The notes beneath the pieces are model-generated. The model made no database searches. It was given only the letters and a program-made list of their open reading frames with translations, and was not told where the DNA came from. This document shows positions 46,001-58,500 of a stretch of 64,000 bases of DNA, one piece after another; position 1 is the first letter of the stretch, and each line of letters opens with the position of its first letter. This DNA is from Neoarius graeffei. Its lineage: Eukaryota > Chordata > Actinopteri > Siluriformes > Ariidae. The stretch covers positions 71,409,371-71,473,370 of the forward strand of contig NC_083579.1 in the NCBI RefSeq assembly GCF_027579695.1. The letters are read 5' to 3'. The position numbers and the translations under genes were made by a program.

Positions 46001-49000
46001 CAGACATCGCAAAGACAGACACTGGAACATTTGCAGCTGTCACTGTTGTCTTGACTTCAGCCTTTATTTCACTCAAGTATCACTTCTGGAATAAAACTGA
46101 ATAGATACTCTGGTCAAAAGATAATTTGCCATTATTTTAACATTAAGTCAAAACAGCCACATTATTCTGTTAACAGTAAACACTTTAAATCTCTTTTAAA
46201 AATGCTACTTGCCTCAATCACATATGCTATAACTAATAACTGACACATACATCACAAAAGCATCATCGTTTAATTCTCATCTCAGCAAAAAAGACATGGT
46301 CCAGGAGATGCTGCTGAGGAGAAAAAGGAACTGACGGAGCTCCTGAAAGGCTTTCTTTCTTTTTTAGATCACAAAGTTTGTACTGTTTCGCCCTCGGGTT
46401 CCACAAGTATTCGTGCTCTGTGTGTAAATTAGATCAGACGATAAATTAGACAATCTCTATTACAACTCACAAAAAAAATCACGAGCTGCCCATCACTTTT
46501 AACTTGACGCAAGAGAGCTAACGTTATCCTACATAGCTAGTGATAACTTTCAGCTAACTATGTTAGCAAAAACCACCGCTAGTTTGCTAAATCCCATTTA
46601 ATCTCTAATGGAGCGGTGGTTCGCTAACAGCAGTTTACACTTAGCTGAAAAAAAATCAACATTTTAATTACAGTCTGAGCACATAAAAGTAGATGAGCTT
46701 TAGATGAGGTAAATTCACCACTTTGGGTTAACACAGAACAACTTACCAGCATAAAAAGATATAAATTGTCTCGTTTTTTTTCTTCACGTTTCTGCTGGAG
46801 ATGCTGGCATCCAGAGGTGGACAGTAACGAAGTACATTTACTTGAGTACTGTACTTAAGTGCACTTTTTGAGTATCTGTACTTTACTTGAGTATTATTAT
46901 TATTTTTTTAAACTTCTGACTTTAACTTCACTACATCTCATCTCATCTCATTATCTCTAGCCGCTTTATCCTGTTCTACAGGGTCGCAGGCAAGCTGGAG
47001 CCTATCCCAGCTGACTACGGGCGAAAGGCGGGGTACACCCTGGACAAGTCGCCAGGTCATCACAGGGCTGACACATAGACACAGACAACCATTCACACTC
47101 ACATTCACACCTACGGTCAATTTAGAGTCACCAGTTAACCTAACCTGCATGTCTTTGGACTGTGGGGGAAACCGGAGCACCCGGAGGAAACCCACGCGGA
47201 CACGGGGAGAACATGCAAACTCCGCACAGAAAGGCCCTCGCCGGCCACGGGGCTCGAACCCGGACCTTCTTGCTGTGAGGCGACAGCGCTAACCACTACA
47301 CCACCGTGCCGTCCCACTTCACTACATTTGAAAGGCAAATATCGTACATTTCACTCCACTACATTTCTGTCAAGGTCCTCGTTACTCGTTACTATGAAGC
47401 AGCTTTGAAAGTGGATGTTTTTTTTCTTTTCTTTTCTTAAACGTGATTGTTTTTTTTCCCAGGTGACACTCAGACAGCCTATCGGTAATCACTAGGGTCA
47501 CGTCACGTCCATAGACTGTATAAAATCAAGTTCAGTGATTTCTCAGCAGTGTTATTTAACACGATCAGTTGATGGTGGGATGAAAGGAGGTGGTTCTTCT
47601 GGGGAATGTACTGTACGCACCCATGGCCATACCTAGAACCCATGTTTCAGTTTTCTGCAAGGAATAAAGATTTGTTTTGTTTTAAATGTTTGCTTTGTTT
47701 GCCGAAAATGAACCACATCACAGCCTGTAAAAACTCGCCATCCAACCTGTGGAAGCATATTGAGGTATATAAACGTTTTATTCCAAGAGAAAGCTTGCAA
47801 TGAAGTTGTCTGTGCTTTTAGAGCAAGCGGTAATGTTGCAATAGCTATGCAGTCTGGTTAGTCACATGACTTTCTTTGGATTTGCCCGCCAAGTTGCCAT
47901 AGTCTTGTCCACGGCTAACGTTAACACATAGCTAGTTAACTTGGACACTCTTAGCTAGCATGTAAAAATGGAGTTACGCTAACATGAATAACGTTAACTT
48001 ATCTGAAGTCCTTTTAGGACTATGTTTTAGCATAATCCTGCCAAATAAACAGAATGTAGAAATCTTTCTTTTCTAGTAGCGTTAGCTACCCAATATGATT
48101 TCGAGTTTGAAAAGAGTTTGCTAGCATGTCAGGTGGAGCTTCACTGACTAGCTAGCTTAACATTAAACCACCATGATGGCACAGCATGCGTTCATTTTGT
48201 GAATTCGCATTTCTGTCTTTGGTAACGGCATTAGGTTTTGTCAGCGTTGTGGCAATAATACAACAATGTGTTAACAGAAAATGTACTTTTAATACTTAAG
48301 TATTTTAAAAAGCAAGTACTTCTGTACTTTTAAGTAAAAATTTGACTGGACAACTTTCACTTGGATCGGAGTAACATTTGACCAGTGGGATCTGTACTTT
48401 GACTTAAGTAATGAAGTTGGGTACTTTGTCCACCTCTGCTGGCATCTTTGTTGAACATTTCAGAAGCTTTCAGGTGGTCATGTGATTCGCTGCGAGCACT
48501 CTGATCGGATGATCTTAAAATGTTGCCCAAAATGATCAAAATCATTCAGATAGAAAGTTACGTTGCCCGATCTCAATGGGAAAGTGTCGAAGCGGAATTG
48601 CTCGGCAACATTGCCCAAAAAGTTGCCCCGTGTATCATCACCTTTAGTCATTTTTACTCTATGTTCTTTTACACTATTTTTAATGTTCCTATAAAGGTGT
48701 ATACTTTATTTTTTTGTTGTTTAACTGAACCAACATGTGATACTGGTCCAGTGTTCAGGTGTGTGCTGTGCTGCTTTGGGTTAGATCCGTGGGAGCTGCA
48801 TGTACTGGCAGAGCTTTGGGCATAGTTCATATTATACTCATCATCATCATCATGATTGTCCTACGCTCATCCTTGTGCTGATGTTCGTTTGCTTTTTGGT
48901 GTGTGTGGGTCACAGCTGGAAGGCCAGTGAATGGAATCGGTGCTCAGTGACGTGTGGTGGGGGCACTCAGGTACGCCGAGTGGAGTGTATCTCTCATGAC

Positions 49001-49469
49001 GTGTCTGGACGGCGGCTGGTAGAAGACTCTTTGTGTGAGGCTTACACTCCCAGACCTGTCAGCCAGCAAACCTGCAACGTGCAGCATTGTGCACAGTACA
49101 GCGTGTCTTCATGGAGCCAGGTAAACATGTGTGTCCTCAGGTAAACTCTCGTCCTGTGTCTTACATGCCCAGATTATATAAAAGCGCAACACTAGGTGTA
49201 TGTCTATAGGCTATATGAGATTATTTTAGTGATTTATAACATCCTGAGAGTCTGAATTCTGGTACTGAGTGTCCCACGATGTAAATTCTCAATCTCAGCT
49301 ATAATCATGTTTTTGTTTGGAGCTACTGATGTTGCAGTATTGAGACTTCCTGGCTTGTGGGGTCAATTGGTGATTTCCTGCTATTCAGTGCAGTGAAAAA
49401 TAAAACTATTTATCTAAATTTTGAGGTCAGCAACCTCTTGAGCAAACCCGAGTTCCCAGAAAGAACAGA

Positions 49470-49512
<43 letters not shown>

Positions 49513-52500
49513 TCAGTACAAGTCAAAACAAAGCACACTACATTTAAGTTTTAAACACCTTTGACCGTTTTAAAGGAGCGGTTTTTAATTTTAGGGCTGT
49601 CTATGAAGTAAATTGCAGTCACAATGAAAGTATTCCCTTTCACCCCATTGCCCCTACTCCCAGTGTAGGAACTATGAGTTGCCTTCAAGGTAAAAAGAGC
49701 AGAGCTGAGAAGGTCTGTAACAGCTGGGCGGAGCTAAATTCAGGGCCAGAAAACTGTAAACAGAAGTGTGAAATCAGGTGTGGAAGAAACTGAATAAATC
49801 AATATTCACAAACCAGGAGCCTCATTTATTTAACCTCATTTATATGCATAGTTTTGCGTGTAAACTGTGCACACTCGTGATTCTATGCACTGAATAGGAT
49901 TTATCAAGTGTGGGGTATTTATTTATTTATTTATTTTATTTTTTAAACCATGAGAGTTTGCGTGTATTTCCACACACTCCTGATCATGCGTGTGCAAGAA
50001 CCCTGAGTGTAATAGCAAGTACGCTGACTATGTGGAACTTTTATGTCATGCACTGTCTATCATGTCAGCATAACTGAGAGAGATTTCAGTGCTCATAATT
50101 TGCAGACAGATGAAAATATAAAGTAAAATTGCATAAAAGGTAACATTTAAAGATTGAGTGGGATTATGTTTGAAGATTTGGCTCGTGCAGCTTTTGCGGT
50201 GGAACAAATGTGTTTTTAGCATCACTGGAAAGCCTTAGGCTGAGAGTAAGGAGTGGAACATCAGTCAATTTTGTTTTGTTTGCCCAGTGCGGTTTTAGTT
50301 GATCTCTATTTTTTAAGAGAAATTAGAGACGGCGCTGGCATTTCCCACCCAAATACAAATTGAACTAGAAAGGCACTCAGTAGAGTGGATACCTCCACCA
50401 AACCACATATTTGGATTTGCATCAAAATTTCTAATCAATTGTTCCTTAGCCCATGGCCCACCTTTTGTCAATTTCATCAAAATTCATTCACTACTTTTTG
50501 AGTTACATTGGGAAAATCAAACAAACAAACAAACAGAGGTGAAAACATAATCCTCTAATAACAAAGTTGGCAGAGGTCTTACTGTCATTCATATCGGTCA
50601 CAGTGCAATACATTACATTTCCAAAACCAGCAACAGAAAAGACAGCAAAAGTGAATTTTCACGCCATTGCAAAGTTTATAAAATGTAATTGGGGAAATAG
50701 AATGCGCACACATACTTGTATATACACTGATCAGCCATAACATTATGACCACTGACAGGTGACGTGAATAACACTGATTATCTGTCTGTGAAGATTCTCA
50801 ATCATCCAGGTCATAGTAAACTGTGGGTGGTAGATCACCCTAACGGGCAATTCTTTGATCACCCTAATGACTCGCCGTTCACACCCAGCCTCCAGTGATC
50901 CACACCAACATGATGCCTCAATGACACCTTAGATGAGCTGGTCATCAGAATTCTGATTCTGATCCAGGAGAAGATAAATATCTGATACTCCCTATTAGTC
51001 AGACAGAACTGAGGAAGCCTTTTGGACGAGAGGTGAAACGTTTTCAAGAATTTTCAAGCAAGTCCAGTTGCCCATTTCTGCCACCCACAGAACACTGATT
51101 ATCTCATTACAGTGGCACCTGTCAAGGGGTGGGATACATTAGGCAGCAAGAGAACAGTCAATTCTTGAAGTTGATGTGTTGGAAGCAGGAAAAATGGGCA
51201 AGCGTAAAGACCTGAGCGACTTTGATGAGGGTCAGTTTGTGATGGCTGGACGACTGGGTCTGAGCATCTCCAAAATGGCACATCTTGTGGGGTGTTCCCG
51301 GTATGCAGTGGTAAATACCAAAAGTGGTCCAAGGAAGGACAACCAGTGACAGGGTCATGGGTGTCGAAGGATCATTGATTTGCATGGGGAACGAAGTCTA
51401 GCCTATATGGTCCAATCCCACAGAAGAGCTACTGTAGCGCAAACTGCTGAAAAAGTTAACGCTGACTAAAACAGAAAGGTGTCACTATTAACTTTTTAAA
51501 TACAGGGTTAGTCAAAATTATATTCACACTTAGATTGTAGAAACCAATTGGACCTGTAGTGGAAGTTCATCAATGGCGTACTGCTGCACCATCTGTAAGT
51601 AGATGTCTGACGTCACTGTTGGGGTGTCAAAAAAGTAGGGCCCAATTACGCCAGCAGCGGTCACGGCGCACCACAAATTCAGGAGAAAAATAATTCATTA
51701 GTATTAACATAATTTTGACTAACCTTGGATATATACTAGCAGGTTACCTGGCGTTGCCTGGGTTTTGCAAAATTCTGGGTTGCCCCCAGACTTCCATGTC
51801 AAATTTGGTGAAGATCCGTCGAAAAATGGTGACGTTAACCCAAGACAAACAAAAATCCAAACGTCCACCACCCATGGGCCTACTAGGGACCCCCTGGGGC
51901 CCATACACAAATTTTGTTTATATTTGTAAAATTCCGGGTCATCCCCGGACCTACTTGCCAAATTTGGTGAAAATCCGTCGAGAAATGGCGACGTTAGCTC
52001 AAGACAAACAAACAAGGAAACAAACAAATTTTGCCACTTATTATATAGATATATATAATATGTGCAAAAGTCTTAGGCACGGGCGGCACGGTGGTGTAGT
52101 GGTTAGCGCTGTCGCCTCACAGCAAGAAGGTCCGGGTTCGAGCCCCGTGGCCGGCGAGGGCCTTTCTGTGTGGAGTTTGCAGGTTCTCCCCGTGTCTGCG
52201 TGGGTTTCCTCCGGGTGCTCCGGTTTCCCCCACAGTCCAAAGACATGCAGGTTAGGTTAACTGGTGACTCTAAATTGACCGTAGGTGTGAATGTGAGTGT
52301 GAATGGTTGCCTGTGTCTATGTGTCAGCCCTGTGATGACCTGGCGACTTGTCCAGGGTGTACCCCGCCTTTCGCCCGTAGTCAGCTGGGATAGGCTCCAG
52401 CTTGCCTGCGACCCTGTAGAACAGGATAAAGCGGCTAGAGATGATGAGATGACGAAAAGTGCTCTCTTATGGAATATGCAGCTCAGATACAAACACTTTT

Positions 52501-55500
52501 TTTCAATAACATTTCATTTTGTGCTGGAAAACCCCCCCGAACGTTTGGAATTCTAAAATGTTTTTGTACTGACTCGATAATGTAGAAGTCATAAAATAGA
52601 AATCTATAACAAAGTTTGTATGAAAGAAATAGGGTGCCTCAGACTTTTGCACAGTACTGATATATAGTTGTTTACCATATATGGTGATTTGAGGGCGTTT
52701 CTTTATGCAAATGAGTGTAGCGAGTGGATTTATCAATGGCCAGTGTGTCCAGCTGTGCGTACATGTTTGATAAATACCGATTTTTCTTGTGCACACGGGG
52801 GCTTGCACACACATTTAGAACTTCTTTCTGTACACTTTGATAAACGATACATCAGATCTATGGCAAATAATTTCAGATTTATTGCAGTTTTACGCCGGAG
52901 AGATGAATTTACTGTAAACACGTTATACCTCCCTCATCTCTGCCCTCTCTGATTATTTTAAGTCATACAAATGATTAATTACTGATCGTCAGTCAGTTCT
53001 CTGGCTGATAAATGCACATTTTATTTCCACAAAGGAAACTAGCCATATTGCTTTATAGTGCAAATGAATATTTCCTCTGTTCCTATGGCATAGTCTCATC
53101 TCATCTCATTATCTCTAGACGCTTTATCCTTCTACAGGGTCGCAGGCAAGCTGGAGCCTATCCCAGCTGACTACGGGCGAAAGGCGGGGTACACCCTGGA
53201 CAAGTCGCCAGGTCATCACAGGGCTGACACATAGACACAGACAACCATTCACACTCACATTCACACCTACGGTCAATTTAGAGTCACCAGTTAACCTAAC
53301 CTGCATGTCTTTGGACTGTGGGGGAAACCGGAGCACCCGGAGGAAACCCACGCGGACACGGGGAGAACATGCAAACTCCACACAGAAAGGCCCTCGCCGG
53401 CCCCGGGGCTCGAACCCAGGACCTTCTTGCTGTGAGGCGACAGCGCTAACCACTACACCACTGTGCCGCCCCCTATGGCATAGTATAAATTATTATTTTA
53501 TAGGTCTAGAGATGCTTTTAAACATGACAGGCAGGCTGTACCTTTAATTCAGGTGTAATTGTAAACACTGCAGTATATAATTTTATGTTTGTGCCCATGC
53601 AGTGCTCTGTGACTTGTGGCTCTGGAGAGCAGACCAGACAGGTGATGTGTGTGGGTTCGGCAGGAGGAAACCATGTTGCAGATTACATGTGCGCCAGTCT
53701 TCACAAGCCACCAAGCACGCAGACGTGCGAGATGCCTGTCTGTTTAACCCGGATTGGCTGGCACATTGGTGACTGGGGGCTGGTGAGATGTGCACTAGCA
53801 CTTAAAGCACTAGTTTCAGTCATTGTGTGTTTATGTATACATAGCAGCTCATAAGTTCTATGCACTCTCTCTCTCTCTCTCTCTCTCTCACTTTCAGTGT
53901 TCTAAGAGCTGTAGCTCGGGGCTTCGGGAGCGGCAGGTAATCTGTTCAGACTCCCAGAGACATATTTATGGGGTGGAGCATTGTAATGCTTATCCAAAAC
54001 CATCTACTGTGGAGAGCTGCAACACCCAGCCCTGTTACAGCCCCCAGGGTACGTTTCTACCACACACACACAGAACATAGGATTTTATCACCATTAGTGA
54101 GCTTGATGGTTTAAAGCACACATACAGTGCTGTACATACTTTACTATTTTATACGTGCTCTCTCATCACCAAACTCAAACACACTCATGTTCCTGTAAAC
54201 ATTAAGGGTGCGAATCGTTCTCTTTAAAACGATATGGTACACATCTCAGTACCTACTCTTTAACTCTTTAATCTGTATATAGTTCACTGATACTGTTAAA
54301 CAAGGACTGATTCAATACACTTCAACTCACTAGTGATCCAGTACGAATCGGTTCAGATGCAGTTTGATTCAGTTCATTTAAATTAAGTTTACAGGAACCT
54401 GTGTAGGACAGAAGGCTTTGCACTTCCTGGTTGGGCTTTCAGGCGGAGCGGTTTTTTTTTTTTTTTGGGGGGGGGTGTTCATTAACTTCAAGAGAGAGAG
54501 AAAAATATGCTGGTGAGGGCCATTTCACAACATTAAAGGGGAACTGAAAGCAAATTTTTTATTATCAAAATTATATTTATCTCAGGCGGCACGGTGGTGT
54601 AGTGGTTAGCGCTGTCGCCTCACAGCAAGAAGGTCCGGGTTCGAGCCCCGTGGCTGGCGAGGGCCTTTCTGTGCGGAGTTTGCATGTTCTCCCTGTGTCC
54701 GCGTGGGTTTCCTCCAGGTGCTCCGGTTTCCCCCACAGTCCAAAGACATGCAGGTTAGGTTAACTGGTGACTCTAAATTGAGCGTAGGTGTGAATGTGAG
54801 TGTGAATGGTTGTCTGTGTCTATGTGTCAGCCCTGTGATGACCTGGCGACTTGTCCAGGGTGTACCCCGCCTTTCGCCCGTAGTCAGCTGGGATAGGCTC
54901 CAGCTTGCCTGCGACCCTGTAGAACAGGATAAAGCGGCTAGAGATAATGAGATGAGATGAGATATTTATCTCATTTTAATAAATATCGGAATGCATTTTT
55001 GATCGCTATTTTGTCGCTGCTATAGCAAGTTATGAGTGTTTGAAATACACTCTGTAATATATCAGTCCATATGTCAAAGCAACGGCCGTAAACGAGATTC
55101 GTTGAGACCTGTGCGAGACATTGTAGGACGGAAGTAAAACGTACAGCGGAAATCAAAGTGACCAACATCTGCCAACGTTGTCAAAAGACGCGCGCGCCCT
55201 CTTTTGAATGCTGACATAATCAAGCCGGAAGTTTTGTTTGTTTTGATAGGAAACAGGAAAGTTTGACAAAAGTAACCAGTAATCATCATTTAAACTCGTT
55301 TTTGTGCAATACTTCGTTTGGAAAACAGTTTTCAAAATGGCAGCACTGACACCTGGCTGACACTTGATGTTTCAAAGTCTCGCACAAGTCTCGTGAAGAT
55401 CGCGCGGATAAGCGACGCCTGCCATGGACCAAACGGACTAAATTTAACACGGCTAAAAACCGAATAGGCCGATAAGTATAATATTTAATTGCAATTAGTT

Positions 55501-58500
55501 GCCAATACAAGTCACGATATAAGGTTACTAAAACCGAAAACGTAATTGAATAACACGTTAATTAAGAAATAAAGCAAGTTTAAAAATGACTTCAGTTCTC
55601 CTTTAAATGTAACAGTAAACTGTGAACATGTAGGTGTCTTTTTCTTTTTTTCTTTTTTTTTTTTTAAATCCCACTACCCTGTCTATGGGCAACGAGAGCA
55701 CCTGCAAAACAATTTCGGGGGTTGTCATTCCTTTGAGCTCTGAAAGAAATTTGAGCTCTCTTTCTCACACTCTTATATGCTCTCTCTCTCTCTTACACAC
55801 ATTCTTGTACTTCTATCTTTGTGTGGCCACTCATTGACATCATGCACTCCTGAGCCCCTTACTCTAACCTTAACCATCACAGCTAAAGAAGAAGTCTTTA
55901 TTTGTCACACGTACACTCAAGCACAGACTTAAGCACACAGTGAAATTTCTCCTCTGTATTTAACCCATCTGAAGCAGTGAACACACACATGCACACACAA
56001 GTGAGCAGTGAGCACACACACATACCCAGAACAGTGGGTAGCTACGCTACAGCGCCTTGGGTGCAGTTGGGGGTTAGGTGTTCAAGGGCACTTGTTCAAG
56101 GGCACTTCAGCCCAACCTTCAGGCCATGGCTGCCCCATGTTAGCCGAACCACATGTCTTTGAACTGTGGGGGAAACCGGAGCACCCGGAAGAAACCCACG
56201 TAGACATGGGGAGAACATGCAAACTCCACACAGATACCCCTTTTCCACCAAATCAGTTCCAGGGCTGGTTTGGGGCCAGTGCTGGTGCTGGTTCACAACT
56301 CGTTCAACTTGCGAGCCAGCTGAGAACCAGTTTGCTTTTCCATAGCTTGGGGTGCTAAGGGGAGCCACGTCATTACGTCACTGTATACGTCAGTTACGTC
56401 GCTGTGTTTGCATAAACCTTGGCGCAAGCATCGAAGTAACAACAACACGGAGAAGAAGAAGAAGAAGAAGAAGAAGCAGCAACAACAACAATACTGGATG
56501 ACTGCTGCTTTACTGCATCCATGATATCTCATCGCTTGTTTAAAAATGGCGACCTTTCACGGTCTTGCTATTGTTGTTGGTCTTAACAGCTGGGCAATTC
56601 CATGTAAATGTCAACCTCACCATGCAAAAATAAAGCAACATGTAATACATCAAAACCACTCCCAGAGATATCACCTAGGCCTGTATTTTACAGATGTGAA
56701 TAAGTTGAACCAATTTGTAACCAACCTAATGTGTCACTGTCAGTCTTTCTTTCTTATAATGTAAACCCCAAGCTAAAATCAACTTTGATCATGTACAATT
56801 CTATATTATTGCCACAAGCCACAGAAATGTATGCTAAAATCCACAAAACAGCAAAACAATAGCCATCCTAAATATTATTTAAGAACTTTGATAGTTTTAG
56901 CTGATATTTAGAGAGTTTTTCAAAGGGTTATGGTGGTTAAATTGCTGATTTTCTAAACATACGCCATGTCTATTTCAGACGCGTCACATCCGTAACGGAA
57001 TTTCGTCACATCCATAATGCTGACTTTTCCTTCCGAAACTCTGCATGAAATACAAAATATTTTAAACAAAGATTTTTTAATATTCACCTTGGACCCCTCT
57101 ATCAAATGGATATCTCCATTTCGACATTAGGTTTACAATTTCACAGAGTTTGATAAAAATGTACAGTCACCCATGAAAAGTGATACTTTTTCTGTCACAT
57201 CCATAACGCATCTTTTATTGGCATTTTCTGGCATGCCCTAGATGTACTATGGGAATTGTTCTTGTTCTATCACTTCTCCAGTATGGTACAGCTTTAAAAT
57301 ATGCAACACCTATTTAAATACTGGGAGACGATAAAACATGCACTGGGTCATTTGTTGCCATTTTGAGTTCAAGTGTCACGTCCATAACGCTGGAATTGCT
57401 CATCTCCGCCCCGCCGCTGACGTAAGCGGTTCTTTCCTCTGGCCCAGCAAAGAGCTGGTGCTAGCCTGGAACCAGTTTTTCTGGCCCCAGAGCCAGTTCT
57501 TTGTCAGTGGAAACAGAAAACCCGGTTCCAAATTAAGCACTGGCCCCGAACCAGCCCTGGAACTGATTTGGTGGAAAAGGGGCAAGAAAGGCCCCGTCGT
57601 CCGCTGGGCTCAAACCCAGAACCTTCTTGCTGTGAGGTGACAGTGCTAACCACTACACCACCAATGCCTAACCTCAGTCCCTACCCTAACCCTAACCTCA
57701 AACTAATTCTACCTTGAACCCTAAAATAAAGTCTTAACCCTCAAACAGCCCTTTGAAGAAATGAGGACCAGCCAAAATGTCCTCACTTCTCAAAAAATGT
57801 CGTATGTCGGTAAGACACACACACACTGAGAAGGGTGCTTCAGTTTTAGTATCAGTATCTAACTGTCTTACATTTCGATTTGAATCAGAACTTGACTGGT
57901 AAACTGACGTGGCCTTATGTTAGACCGATTTTCTGTTCTGAATCAGGTTTTTTTTACATTCTTTGTGGACACAGATCATCTTTAATAAGTCAGTGTTTTA
58001 ACATAAATATGTTAAATATGCAATCGAAAGCTTGTCCACAATCAAAATCAATGTTGGAGGTGCTTAGCAAAAATAACTGATTGATGTGCATACTGACCTG
58101 CAGCATTTTTGTTTTGTTGCTCGTATTAAACAGTGGTGCCCAGCATGCAAGACCCAAGAGGCTATGAGAACACCATTGTCGGGTTCTACCCCTACAATCC
58201 TGAGGACACCACCACAGGTTCCCCCCTCAACTCTCATCCAGCTGTGATTTGCTCCTCACACCTCAGTTCTGCTGCCTCACATCTCTCCCTTCTCCTGTTT
58301 TTCCCAGCAGTGCACTGCATCACTCCTCTGTCCTGGCACTAATTAACCGGCCCTGATTGGCATGCTTATGGGGGGGGGTCTGTCTGTGTGATTAAAATAG
58401 TTCAGAGGCACTCGACTGGGGCTTTTCTGCTCTCACCATGGCCTGTGCAAGTCCTCTGATGACCTCTCGGTTGTCGACATGTCTCAGTAGCTTCTCGGAT

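Larger units (their letters stand above)
45877..48644. mobile_element. TIR transposon hosting a hAT element and a SINE
   Basis: Ends AAGGTGATGATATATGGGGC and the inverse of GCCCCGTGTATCATCACCTT, extending about 40 bp with AACTTTTTG and CAATATTGCC. TA flanks both sides. Without the nested hAT copy the element is about 1.1 kb. No transposase recognised. Confidence 0.78.

Noticed and set aside
15000-54960. Recurrent 80-130 codon open frames on both strands (for example [15 protein letters not shown] and the reverse frame with CMSLDCGGN) at nine or more places
   Set aside because: They fall exactly on the Mermaid-like SINE copies and follow its conserved non-coding sequence. They are not genes.
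57668-57735. AACCCT-like runs suggesting an interstitial telomere
   Set aside because: Only two or three exact hexamers among CTAACCTC variants. The segment belongs to a dispersed repeat also seen near 18620.
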